A stretch of DNA of 64,000 nucleotides from NCBI RefSeq assembly GCF_040958095.1, contig NC_091160.1, forward strand, positions 36,319,736 to 36,383,735. The letters run 5' to 3'. Made by a program: the position numbers and the translations under genes. Shown here piece after piece: positions 47,816 through 58,191 of the stretch (position 1 is the first letter of the stretch; the number at the start of each line of letters is the position of its first letter). The stretch comes from Procambarus clarkii. Its lineage: Eukaryota; Arthropoda; Malacostraca; Decapoda; Cambaridae. The notes under the pieces were generated by a model, which did no database searches, was not told the origin of the DNA, and worked only from the letters and a program-made list of their open reading frames with translations.

Positions 47816-48420
47816 GGGAAGAGATGAAAGAGACTGGAGGAGGAAGAGAAGAGAAGAGAGAGAGAGAGAGACAGCGGGAGAAGAATAAAGGGCGCGAGCT
47901 CTGGAGGAGGCGAGAGGTAGAGGGAGGGAGATGAAGAGGATAGGAGATCGAGTAAAGGAGAGGAGGTGGAAGATAAGGAGAGGCGTGAGAGGAAGGGACT
48001 CATGGCACCAGAAGAGGTCCGCTATAACAAGATGAGGGGAAGAGTGAGGGGACTTGTAAGATTTCTGGCCCCAATGTGTGGCTTCAACTCAGAGGTGTTA
48101 GCCTCTATGGTGAGGGGAAACCGTTGTATAGTGAGGGTAGTGGAAGGGGTTATATGGTAAGGGGAAGGGTATGATGATGGGAGAGGGGAGGTTGTATGAT
48201 GTGGAGAGGTAGTATGAAAGGGGATGGGCTGTATGGTTAGGGGGAGGGATTTAATGATCAGGGGAGGGGTTGTATGATTGGACGGGATGTAGTTTGAGAG
48301 GAGAGGGTTGTGTGATATGAGGGAGTGTGAGGGGGAGAGAGGTCTGTTTGGTGAGGGGAGAGAGGTGGAGGTGTATACTGAAGGGGCAGCTAGAGAGGTC
48401 TGCTTGGTGATAGGAGTGGG
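47816..48420 (+). repeat. Polypurine low-complexity tract
   Basis: Strongly G/A-rich (GAAGAGAAGAGAGAGAGAGA), then GGGGAGGG-type decayed repeats (GGTTGTATGATNNGGGGA words). No gene. Confidence 0.7.
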
Positions 48421-49080
48421 TGTATTTATGGTGTGGGAAAGGCCACCGTGGGAAAGGTGATACAATATACCGCGGCCGGCCTGGAATAGGGTTTTGTCAC
48501 TCGAGAGGTGGAAAGGATCAACTCGCAAACACCTGTGTCACTCTGAACTCCTCCGAGTGTACGTGTGTGCACGCAGGTATTCACGGACGTGTCCTTCCTC
48601 GTGTGTGTATACACGCGCGTGTGCTTGTTGACAGTGTTTAACTCACTCAGACGTAGTTTTATTTTGTGTTCGTATGTGAGCTTAAAAACATTTTATATAC
48701 ACATTCACATATTTTAGCATGTTTATCCTCGTCTAGAAATCAAATTATGTAATTATCCTAATACAAATATGCATTCAATATAAATATTTACCCAGTCAAG
48801 TGACCAAAGATTGCGTAGAAAGCTGTTCAAGGACCCATAATAAAAAAAAATTGATTTAGGCTGTTAATATTCTCCAGAGATCCCTCTTAACAAAATATTC
48901 ACAGAAACGTAATGGAGTGTTATTATAGCAGCAGTCGCTTAATTTTGTTACATTGTAAACCAGTCTGCCACTTTCCTGCCATGTTTAACTTAACCATTAC
49001 TCCGTGATGACCAACACTGCAAGCAGCGCCGCCCCATCACTATCTCTTACTATTTCATTTACACAGCTACACCTACACAT
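48421..49080. other. No gene seen
   Basis: Mixed to AT-rich DNA, no family recognised. Confidence 0.4.
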
Positions 49081-49084
49081 ATCA

Positions 49085-49215
49085 CTTATGAAGTGATGTG
49101 GTGGAGGCTGACTCCATATGTAGATATGATAGAGCCTAATAGGCTCAGGAATCTATAATTGATTGTGTCAACTTGGGCCGAAGCTCAAGCCCTGCAAGCC
49201 CAACTAGGCGAGCAC
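49085..49215 (-). repeat. TACTCACCTA repeat, inverted copy
   Basis: GATAGAGCCTAATAGGCTCA and AGCCCAACTAGGCGAG are the reverse complement of the sequence at 8615. Confidence 0.6.
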
Positions 49216-49741
49216 ACCTACCACAACACAACACAACAACACCCACAACTAGATTGACTATATATCCTCCAAGAACTCTAGAGGATATATAGAACTTATA
49301 CCCGAAAAAAAGAGTTACTGAATGTGAACGATCAACGTAGGTTATACAGCCAAGAGCTTGAAGAGCCGGCCAGTATAGTTATCAGGTGGAAGCCTGAAGA
49401 TGCAGAGATGCATGGAAACCTTGGTGTGGTAATGGCCAGTATGAGCCAGGAACTGGCAATGGTGGCTCTGGTGGGCCTGAATGAGGGAGGGAGGGAGAGG
49501 GCTGGCGGCAGGGTGGGAGAGGTAGGTGAGGGCAGGAGAGGAAGACAAGCTCCAGTTGAAGTCTAACCTGAGGAGTGAGAGCTCGCGCACCTCCTCTCTC
49601 CTTCCTCGTCCATGCTAGTCTCCTTCCTCTGGAAACCAGCACTTCCCTAAGTGCCGTGTGCCGATGGCGTGCCCTTGACACACCCGCGAGCACCCATCTG
49701 GCCTCTGTCCGCATCAGGACCTGGAATTTAAATAAAGAATA
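49216..49741 (+). other. Region upstream of the Frizzled start codon
   Basis: It becomes GC-rich toward the ATG. A possible acceptor ends at 49720. No clear TATA/initiator pair is seen; TTTAAATAAAG at 49729 is too close to the ATG to be its TATA box. Confidence 0.35.
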
Positions 49742-49936
49742 ATGCTGAAAATGAGGGTGAATTTGGTGATTTTGAGTGTGGTGGGCGGCTGGGCACTGGA
49801 CCTGGAGCCCGGGCTGGGCACAGCGCCTCGCAAGTGTGAAAGGATTACTATACCCATGTGTAAAGAGATGCTCTACAACACCACCAGGATGCCCAACCTC
49901 TTGGGACACTTCAGTCAAGCAGAGGCCGCTATTCAG
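49742..49936 (+). CDS. Frizzled receptor, first coding exon (signal peptide and start of the CRD)
   Basis: Frizzled proteins are seven-pass membrane receptors that bind Wnt through an extracellular cysteine-rich domain. This exon encodes 65 residues in phase 0 up to the donor CAG|GTGAGT. M1 (or M4) starts a signal peptide, LVILSVVGGWA, followed by CERITIPMCKEMLYNTTRMP and NLLGHFSQAEAAIQ. The first two CRD cysteines and an N-glycosylation site (NTT) are present. Family knowledge: TRMPN-L-GH--Q-EAAIQ is most like the vertebrate Fz9/Fz10 type, but the subfamily call needs the rest of the gene. The sequence before the ATG (CTGTCCGCATCAG ending 49720) could be a splice acceptor, implying an upstream non-coding exon. 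No continuation (the remaining CRD cysteines or membrane helices) is seen up to 64000, so intron 1 probably runs beyond the window. It opens 140 bp later into a VNTR. Confidence 0.85.
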
Positions 49937-50079
49937 GTGAGTGCGTATCAGTCTGGTGTGGGTACCTTCCTGCGGGCAGCCCAAATGGGTATGTGAGGGT
50001 CAGTGGTGTGTAGGAAACCCTGGCTGGTATGTGTGTGTGTGGGGGGGGGGGGGGGGAGGGGCAGGCTGGTGTGGATATC

Positions 50080-51062
50080 TTCATGTGGGCACCCGGGTCC
50101 ATGGGGTATATGTGGGCACCCAGGTCCATGGGGTATATGTGGGCACCCAGGTCCATGGGTATATGTGGGCACCCGGGTCCATGGGGTATATGTGGGCACC
50201 CAGGTCCATGGGGTATATGTGGGCACCCGGGTCCATGGGTATATGTGGGCACCTGAGTCCATGGGGTATATGTGGGCACCCGGGTCCATGGGTATATGTG
50301 GGCACCTGGGTCCATGGGGTATATGTGGGCACCCGGGTCCATGGGTATATGGGGGCACCCAGGTCCATGGGTATATGTGGGCACCCGGGTCCATGGGGGT
50401 ATATGTAGGCACCCAGGTCCATGGGGTATATGGGGGCACCCGGGTCCATGGGTATATGTGGGCACCCGGGTCCATGGGGTATATGTGTGGGTATATGTGG
50501 GCACCCGGGTCCATGGGGTATATGTGGGCACCCGGGTCCATGGGGTATATGTGGGCACCCGGGTCCATGGGGTATATGTGGGCACCCGAGTCCATGGGTA
50601 TATGTGGGCACCCGAGTCCATGGTTATATGTGTGGGCACCCGGGTCCATGGTTATATGTGTGGGCACCCGGGTCCATGGGGTATATGGGGGCACCCGGGT
50701 CCATGGGTATATGTGGGCACCCGAGTCCATGGGTATATGTGGGCACCCGAGTCCATGGGTATATGTGGGCACCCGAGTCCATGGGTATATGTGGGCACCC
50801 GAGTCCATGGGTATATGTGGGCACCCGAGTCCATGGGTATATGTGGGCACCCGAGTCCATGGGTATATGTGGGCACCCGAGTCCATGGTTATGTGTGGGC
50901 ACCCGGGTCCATGGGGGTATATGGGGGCACCCGGGTCCATGGGGGTATATGGGGGCACCCGGGTCCATGGGTATATGTGGGCACCCGAGTCCATGGGTAT
51001 ATGTGGGCACCCGGGTCCATGGGTATATGTGGGCACCCGAGTCCATGGGTATATGTTGGCAC
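50080..51062 (+). repeat. 26-28-bp VNTR in Frizzled intron 1 (left part)
   Basis: Unit GGGCACCCGGGTCCATGGGG then TATATGT, about 36 copies. An A/G variant (CCCGAG/CCCGGG) is clustered in the right half. ORFs of up to 401 codons on both strands are by-products. Confidence 0.93.
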
Positions 51063-51322
51063 CCGGAGGGGGAGCCGGTCGGCCGAGCGGACAGCACGCT
51101 GGACTTGTGATCCTGTGGTCCCGGGTTCGATCCCAGGCGCCGGCGAGAAACAATGGGCAGAAGTTTCTTTCACCCTATGCCCCTGTTACCTAGCAGTAAA
51201 ATTAGGTACCTGGGTGTTAGCTGTCACGGGCTGCTTCCTGGGGGTGGAGGCCTGGTCGAGGACCGGGCCGCGGGGACACTAAAAAGCCCCGAAATCATCT
51301 CAAGATAACCTCAAGATAACCC
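51063..51322 (+). mobile_element. tRNA-Thr-like SINE inside the VNTR
   Basis: Head GGGAGCCGGTCGGCCGAGCG, loop CTTGTGA, B box GGGTTCGATCCC, body CTAGCAGTAAAATTAGGTAC and tail CATCTCAAGATAACC. ACCCG occurs at both junctions, likely part of the target duplication. Confidence 0.88.
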
Positions 51323-51452
51323 GAGTCCATGGGTATATGTGGGCACCCGAGTCCATGGGATATATGGGGGCACCCGGGTCCATGGGTATATGTGTGGGCA
51401 CCCGGGTCCATGGGTATATGTGTGGGCACCCGGGTCCATGGGTATATGTGGG
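51323..51452 (+). repeat. VNTR in Frizzled intron 1 (right part)
   Basis: About 5 more units of the same repeat resume directly after the SINE, showing that the array pre-dates the insertion. Confidence 0.92.
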
Positions 51453-51689
51453 ACAGTCTTGTGTAGGTGAGGGTATATTCCTGTTAGAATTAATCGAGTA
51501 TATGTGTCTGTGGGTCAGTCTTGTGTGAATACCTCCCTATAGGAAAACCTTGGCTGGTATATATGTGTGGGTACCAACCTTTCGTCGGTTCCGGGAATCA
51601 ATGTCCCCGCGGCCCGGTCTCTGGCAATGCCTCCAGGTGGGTGTTCTGGTCAAAACAAGGCTGTTACACACCACTGCTTGCAGTCTGAC

Positions 51690-51960
51690 GTATGAATAAT
51701 ACTTCAGAGGTGTTTATCATGCTCTATTTTCAACATTGTAAGAGGTCCTCTTCATGTTTAGAGGAAGTGTTGAAAAGTCTTGGTCCGTTAATGTTGAGAG
51801 AATTGTCTCTCATTGCAACTATTAAACCTATTGCACATCTGCTTTTCAATGGGGCTATTTTGCACTTCCTGTCATGCATCCTAGTTTCTCGAATTATTTC
51901 CACGTGCACATTTGGAACCAGGTACTTTAATATTTTCCGAGTGTAAATCATTATCTCTCG
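51690..51960 (-). pseudogene. LINE RT C-terminal relic
   Basis: The minus strand reads RCAIGLIVAMRDNSLNINGP and RLFNTSSKHEEDLLQC; '--NGP-LFN-LP' is the usual C-terminal motif of a different jockey-like family. Broken. Confidence 0.6.
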
Positions 51961-52299
51961 CTTTTGTCGTGAAGAATATGGATTTATACATTTTTAACAT
52001 TCCCAATCATTTAGATGCTTTATTGAATGGATTCGGACAATAAACTATCTTTTGCACGTTCCCGGTCGGCAACTTCTCCGGCTTTGTCATTGCTTTGACA
52101 TCTCTTGTTTGAAAGGTTTGTTATCCTGCCTGTCATTTTTCTTGTGGCAGCAACTTTATTGTGTTATTAAAAGTAATCTTCTTGTGGGAACCTCAGGCTG
52201 GGTGAGCATACGTATCAGTTAGGATAGGGATTGTTTAGCTGGCATATTTGACTGGTAAGCGTCTGAGGTAGCCTAGCTAGTGTTTTTTTTTATAGAAAT

Positions 52300-52390
52300 T
52301 ATCACGGGATAGCGCCAAAACTTTACGACTATATAGCATTTTGAAGGGGTCAGGATAAGCATTTGGGATGGGACGAGGGGGGGGGGGTAA
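52300..52390 (-). mobile_element. SINE 3' half, GGCGCTTTCC-tailed family
   Basis: TATCACGGGATAGCGCCAAA, CGACTATATAGCATTTTGAA and GGTCAGGATAAGCATTTGGG. The tRNA head is missing. Confidence 0.7.
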
Positions 52391-52959
52391 GGATAGTCTA
52401 TCGTTACCGAGACAAGAACAGGTCCACGTGGATACCCATCATTATATATACCGTAGTAGTCTCTCTAATGTAAGTTGTGTGAATATAATAATAATTCTTT
52501 GTGTCGTGTGACAGGCAGCCAGTGTATAATTTATAAATTTATATATTTATATATATTATATATATACACACACACTTGCTTAGACCACAAGTGAGAGAGG
52601 TAAACATATCTTAGACGCCCACCCTGCAAGGTGACTCGAACTCAGAAAGCACAGGTGTTTGCGCACCTGGCATAACTGCTACGGTAAGTTACACCACCCA
52701 GACCCTTCAAAGGGAATGGAGACTTCAGAGTATATCTGCAACATTTCCATCCCCCGAGGGCACCAGGGTAGTACACGATGACATTACGTTTTTCATTAAG
52801 CACTTGCATTATCAGGGAGAAATACGTGATTTTTTTCATCACGTATTAAATTTCGTGATTTACACGCATACATTATATACATATATATTATATATATTAT
52901 ATAACGAATATATATATTATATATTATATTTATTATACCGTTAGGCTTAAGTCGAGGTT

Positions 52960-53165
52960 CCCCCTCCCAGGGGAGGGGGGTGGTTACTGACCCTCCCCGG
53001 GATGCAACACCTCAACAAGCTGACAACTGAGTACCTACTAACTGTGAACAGTGGCACTAGGTGAAAGGAAATGTGCCCAACCATTTCTGTCCCGCCCGGG
53101 ATTCGAACTCGCAATTCTCGATTGTGCGATGAGAACGAAGCCAACTGTGCTACCTGGACCCTATG
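52960..53165 (-). mobile_element. tRNA-Val-like headed SINE, second copy
   Basis: The minus strand has GGGTCCAGGTAGCACAGTTG, B box GAGTTCGAATCCCG, then TAGTAGGTACTCAGTTGTCA. Compare 35095. Confidence 0.8.
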
Positions 53166-54188
53166 ATAGACTTCTCTCTCCTCCCAACCTCTTCTATCAA
53201 ATAATACATTATAATTTGACGCAAAGTCCACAGCGGACAATCTACGGCTTATTTTGGATTCATAAACTCTAGCTTTTCCTATGCGTGATCGGTTAGTTTA
53301 GGCTTGAGGGTTTTATTCGACTACTTTTGTCCTTAATTGAAGAGAACGGAGCCGCTCCTCCAGCTGTTCTAGTTATTTTTGACTAAGAAGTGTTTTATAG
53401 TACAATCGTACAACTGCTGTGAAAAGGCACAGAAGTTGTCTACTACCACCGATTTTGGTACTTTTGTCTACTCCACCGAACTACTGGAGTTCGTACTCCA
53501 GTACGAACTAATAATTTCATTATTACTCCATCTGTATTAGTGGGTGGTATATACTCTCAGAGATACAACCGAACGGTTATAATACGAATACGTTGGTTCA
53601 CTAGTTTAAATTTTAAACCTTAGATATGGGGGGGGGGATCTTGCACGATAGCGAGTGATATTAGGTTACCAAAGCATGCCTGGCTAAGGTACAGGCTGGC
53701 AATGTAAGTTTCGTTATTTTGTGTCTTCGTAGTTTACCTGAAGCTCTCAACGAATCAATGCCCTCAGCTAGTAGGTCATTGCTAAGTATTATCATCAGTA
53801 ATATTTGTATTATAATTATGGAGTGAGGCGTCAATAACGAGCAGACATTGATGTTCGGTATAAATTTGGGGGAATTTCTAAATGTTTATTCTAGTTCCCT
53901 TAAACAAGTTGCTTAACTGGGTAAAAATAGCAGGCAACAATAACAAACGCAAATCGCTAAATGTCTCCGTGTATGTTATGATAACTCTTAGAAGGCGCAC
54001 TCTAAAATATACTCTTTAATCCTCCTTCGTGCATGTTGATAAACAAGAGGCAACAGCTGGGCACGCTTCTATGGACATTAATACACTGCCCGCCACCATA
54101 CACCGTGTCCCAGTGGCTGCACTCGTGCCATTACAACCGGAAACAGGAAACGTCATGTGGTCACTTACGTACTGCCCACCAAGCTGAC
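53166..54188. other. No gene seen
   Basis: Unique DNA; no coding signal or family recognised. Confidence 0.4.
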
Positions 54189-54472
54189 TCCAGGGGCCAG
54201 ATTCACGAAGCAGTTACGCAAGCACTTACGAACCTGTACGTCTTTCCTCAGTCTTTGACGGCTTTGGTTACATTTATTAAACAATTTACAAGCATGAAAA
54301 CTTGCCAATCAACTGTTGTTATTGTTATAAGCAGCCTCCTGGTGCTTCGGAGCTGATTATCTGTTTAATAATTGTAAACAAAGCCGCCAAAGATTGAGAA
54401 AAGATGTACAGGTTTTTAAGTGCTTGCGTAACTGCTTCGTGAATCTGCTTCGTGAATCTGGCCCTGGTCATT
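54189..54472. mobile_element. MITE, GGCCAGATTCACGAAGCAG family, copy 2
   Basis: Starts GGGGCCAGATTCACGAAGCA and ends CTTCGTGAATCTGGCCCTG. The right end carries an extra duplication of CTGCTTCGTGAAT. The core matches copy 1 at 14385. Confidence 0.85.
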
Positions 54473-55280
54473 TTGATGGAATGGAAGCATGTCCCCTTAT
54501 TAAATAAACAAATCCACAAGGGCCGTGGATTTGTTCATTTGATGGATCACGTTATTGTGATTTGTGTGTGTGTGTAATGTCCCTTATTGCTCAAACTGTG
54601 CAGTTCTCCTGGTTCCACTCGCAGTAACACACACCTCAATGTCCACACTTCTATGTCCATTATTTATTGCTTTCCTCTGATTCCCTTAAATCACATGTCG
54701 CTGGGTACACTCCTTAATAAATCAGACTCGAGAACGATAAGCTTATATACTTTTCACTTCTTGTATTGGCATCTTTAATATTATACAAGTATCTGCCTTC
54801 ACCAAGAATTTTATATAAGTGTTATATTTACCCAAACTGGCTTAGAAATTATTAGAAGAAAGCGTTATATTCATTAACGGTTAGACAAACACACGAGTTT
54901 GTATGGTTATAAATAGTTGTTTCATATGGATCAATGCACCTACAGTTTCCCTAATATCATTTTTGTCATTTGTTTTTACCTGAATTCCGAAGCTGCGATA
55001 ATTGAAAACCACATTTGCACCATTCACGTAATTAGTATAATTGTGTAAAACAAAATATACGAACCAGGGATTTTAGAGAACGTTAATAGCAAACTTTGAA
55101 CTCTTTAGTTGTTAACTATAGGAGGCATGATGTCATGAACCTTTCATTTAAGGGAAAATAAAGTGGGCATTCAGCTTATAAATCCCTCGTGTGCCCCTAT
55201 CTGAACACCAGACACACGCACAGACAAAGTGACCAGTGTTCCGCAAGGGTCATAATAAGAGCAGTGAAACGCTGGTAGCC
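54473..55280. other. No gene seen
   Basis: AT-rich unique DNA. Confidence 0.4.
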
Positions 55281-55284
55281 TCAG

Positions 55285-55680
55285 TGAAGTGCAGGCAACC
55301 TCGGTGATGCTGGCAGCCTTGGTGAAGTGATGGCAGCCGCGGTGAAGTGATGGCAGCCGCGGTGAAGTGATGGCAGCCTCGGTGAAGTGATGGCAGCCTC
55401 GGTGAAGTGCTGGCAGCCTCGGTGAAGTGATGGCAGCCTCGGTGAAGTGCTGGCAGCCTCGGTGAAGTGATGGCAGCCTCGGTGAAGTGCTGGCAGCCTC
55501 GGTGAAGTGCTGGCAGCCTCGGTGAAGTGATGGCAGCCTCGGTGAAGTGCTGGCAGCCTCGGTGAAGTGCTGGCAGCCTCGGTGAAGTGATGGCAGCCTC
55601 GGTGAAGTGCTGGCAGCCTCGGTGAAGTGATGGCAGCCTCGGTGAAGTGCTGGCAGCCTCGGTGAAGTGATGGCAAGTTC
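55285..55680 (+). repeat. 20-bp minisatellite, about 20 copies
   Basis: Unit GGTGAAGTGATGGCAGCCTC alternating with GGTGAAGTGCTGGCAGCCTC. Confidence 0.94.
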
Positions 55681-55793
55681 AATGAAACGCAGGCAGCATC
55701 AGTGAAGCGCAGGCTTAATGCCAAAAATGAAGCGTCATGCATTGTGAGTGGATGAAATGTGTCGTTCTTCAAGAGCCGAGGTTGCTCTAGTAA

Positions 55794-55937
55794 CAAAAGG
55801 TGATCAGTTTCCTTAGCCAGCATGTGGCCCCAGAGGTGGACATCACCAGCTTCACCACAAAGGATATTGAGCAGTGGAAAACCGTCAAAAATAACAGCCT
55901 GGCGTTTGCCGTGAAGAAATCTGTTACTTCTTGTTAG
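55794..55937 (+). CDS. Short unidentified terminal ORF or exon
   Basis: The open frame runs from just after a stop at 55791 to TAG at 55935-55937, with no ATG at the right place. Residues include HVAPEVDITSF, KDIEQWKTVKNNS and LAFAVKKSV. A possible acceptor, CCTTAGCCAG, ends at 55820. The composition looks like real protein and it lies directly after a minisatellite. I do not recognise it; it could be a last exon or a transposon remnant. Confidence 0.22.
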   Translation, partial: QKVISFLSQHVAPEVDITSFTTKDIEQWKTVKNNSLAFAVKKSVTSC

Positions 55938-56450
55938 GATTTCAAATGCCTACAGCACGCCAATTCTCCAAGGAGGCCAACGTGACGATTAGGCTGCAAG
56001 CCTCGTCTTAATCTAGCTAATTTCTAGTGATTATTGTTGCTAATTCTTTCAATAGGATTAGATATGCTAGTTTTATCTCGAGTATGTTTAGTTGTGGTTG
56101 TAATTCCATAAGCATAGCGAGATGTATGCAAATTGTTCAGTAGGTGGTAATTAGTGACTAAAGGGGAAGATAGCGACTAGTTACTCTGATTTATTTACTT
56201 GTACTTTGAATAACATACGCAAGTCAGATTAAAAGCGTATTTATTGATGTATTAAGAAGTTGGGCTATGATTTAATTTATATACCTCCTTTTGCAAGTGT
56301 ATTTTTCTTTTGATTACCATAACTATTCGTAAGAGTACTGTAAGCAACCTGTACACACAATCGGCCAGCTTTAAACTATTTGGACCAATTTGTCCTAATT
56401 TGGCACTTTGGCCAAGTGGACCCGCGCTAGGATAACCAACACTGAGTATG
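55938..56450. other. No gene seen
   Basis: AT-rich DNA. GAGTATGGGGTGCACAATAA at 56446 is a single unit related to the 34-bp arrays at 36790 and 38286. Confidence 0.4.
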
Positions 56451-56545
56451 GGGTGCACAATAAACTAGCCGCCTTCGGCGGCAACAATCAATCAAGTCAA
56501 GCAAGACTACCTTCTAACAGTCATAAACCACCACTAGGGGCCAGG

Positions 56546-57076
56546 GGGCCTGGTAGCCTGGTGGATAGCGCTCAGGGCTCATAATTCTGTGGCGCGGGTT
56601 CGATTCCCGCACCAGGCAGAAACAAATGGGCAAAGTTTCTTTCACCCTACTGCTGTTACTTAGCAATAAATAGATACCTGGGAGTTGACGCAACCTGTCC
56701 TCTTAAAATTAACGTCGCTTTTGGCCGTTTGCCCGTATGGCCGAAATTGGACGTAATTTGAAAATGAAAAAAAAAAATAAAATATATTTGGGATTTTTTT
56801 TCAACATCAGTAAGTTAAGGGTCCTCTCATAGGTTAGGTGGGCAGGAAATTCTCAAAGTTTCAAAACGGTATGAAAAACGTGAATTGAAAGTTTCTTCTC
56901 CTAGCGTGTCCGAGTAGGCCGGAGGACTCAAACAGAAAACGGGACAGTACGTCACTTTTGTGAGTCGATTTTATTTCAAATTACGTCCAAATTTGGCCAT
57001 AGCGCGCATACCAGCCCAAAGTGTCGTTATTTTTAAGAGGACGGGTTGTTAGTCAGCTGTCACGGGCCGCTTCCTG
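56546..57076 (+). mobile_element. tRNA-Met SINE interrupted by a MITE
   Basis: Head GGCCTGGTAGCCTGGTGGAT, loop CTCATAA, B box GGTTCGATTCC; the body breaks at 56690 and resumes at 57049 with TTAGTCAGCTGTCACGGGCC, ending at CTTCCTGG where a TG run starts. Confidence 0.88.
56691..57048. mobile_element. 358-bp MITE inside the SINE
   Basis: Starts CAACCTGTCCTCTTAAAATT and ends ATTTTTAAGAGGACGGGTTG. Subterminal GGCCGAAATTGGACGTAATT pairs with AATTACGTCCAAATTTGGCC near 56978-56997. No ORF. It shares the CAACCYGTYCTC terminus with the MITE at 46060. Confidence 0.9.
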
Positions 57077-57079
57077 GTG

Positions 57080-57180
57080 TGTGTGTGTGTTTACTAGTTG
57101 TGTTTTTACGGGGATTGAGCTTTGCTCTTTCGGCCCGCCTCTCAACTGTCAATCAACTGTTTACTAACTACTTTTTTTTT
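57080..57180 (+). repeat. TACTCACCTA-family repeat
   Basis: GTGTGTGTTTACTAGTTGTG and CTCTTTCGGCCCGCCTCTCA, inverted at 57450-57555. Confidence 0.7.

Positions 57181-57183
<3 letters not shown>

Positions 57184-57238
<55 letters not shown>
57184..57238 (+). repeat. (CA)n microsatellite
   Basis: About 27 CA units joining the repeat at 57080 to the inverted SINE. Confidence 0.97.
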
Positions 57239-57412
57239 AGGAAGCAGCCCGTGACAGCTGACTAACTCCCAGGTACCTATTTACTGCTAGGTAACAGGGG
57301 CATTCAGGGTGAAAGAAACTTTGCCCATTTGTTTCTACCTCGTGCGGGAATCGAACCCGCGCCACAGTAATTACGAATCCTGCGCGCTATCCACCAGGCT
57401 ACGAGGCCCCCT
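57236..57412 (-). mobile_element. tRNA-Met SINE 5' part, inverted
   Basis: The minus strand has GGGGCCTCGTAGCCTGGTGG, B box GGTTCGATTCCC, TAGCAGTAAATAGGTACCTG and stops at GCTGCTTCCTGG|(TG)n. The first 21 bp (CTACCAGGCTACGAGGCCCC on +) are repeated twice more to 57452. Confidence 0.88.
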
Positions 57413-57449
57413 ACCAGGCTACGAGGCCCCCTACCAGGCTACGAGGCCC

Positions 57450-57555
57450 CCTTGTGTGTGTGTGAAAAAAAGTTAATAAACAGTTGATTGACAGTTGAGA
57501 GGTGGGCCGAAAGAGCAAAGCTCAACCCCCGCAAACACAACTAGGTGAATACTAG
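57450..57555 (-). repeat. TACTCACCTA-family repeat, inverted copy
   Basis: AACAGTTGATTGACAGTTGA and AAGAGCAAAGCTCAACCCCC mirror 57088-57165. Confidence 0.7.
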
Positions 57556-57959
57556 TCAAGCAAGACTGCCTTCTAACAGTCATAAACCAACAAACTAACA
57601 GCCTAATACTCACAGTGAAGTGCAGTACCAAACTAATGTTTATGTGTGTTGATTTCTTTATGGCAGAGTGCAGATACTAGTCAAACATTAAGTAGTGATG
57701 AATGCCACTTTTAATGTTTATTTTTGTCAAGATCTGAGATATGAGGAAGAAAGACTTAATGGACAATGGGAGAAAATATTTCAGCGCAAAATTATCAGGC
57801 GTTTAAACTTTGACAAAACTAAAAGACTTTGCAGAGAAAGAAGACTTCACAATTATTGTCAATTTTTATAATTAACAAAAATCATTTGTTTCCAAAAATG
57901 TTGTTCATTTGTACACTTTGAGGAACTTGTCCTAGAAAACAATGAAGTCACGAACAATA
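57556..57959. other. No gene seen
   Basis: An isolated short stretch near 57730-57860 reads like LINE C-terminus (DLRYEERLNGQWEKIFQRKI) but is too short to call. Confidence 0.35.
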
Positions 57960-58130
57960 TCAACATGTATAACACAACATGTATAACACAACATGTATAA
58001 CACAACATGTATAACACAACATGTATAACACAACATGTATAACACAACATGTATAACACAACATGTATAACACAACATGTATAACACAACATGTATAACA
58101 CAACATGTATAACACAACATGTATAACACC
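57960..58130 (+). repeat. 14-bp minisatellite, 12 copies
   Basis: Unit AACACAACATGTAT, nearly perfect. Confidence 0.96.
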
Positions 58131-58191
58131 CTGAAACCAGAAAACTAAAGTATCATCATAAACAACTCCCCAGCAAGCAAACACAAACCAA

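Noticed and set aside
47966-48160. 64-codon ORF in the polypurine tract
   Set aside because: Low-complexity Arg/Glu/Gly composition, no homology that I can recall.
49382-49984. 200-codon minus-strand ORF
   Set aside because: Antisense shadow of the Frizzled exon and its GC-rich upstream sequence.
49948-51193. ORFs of 336-401 codons on both strands (PWTRVPTYTP, MWAPGSMGYM repeats)
   Set aside because: By-products of the intronic VNTR; they run through an inserted SINE, which no real gene would do in both directions.
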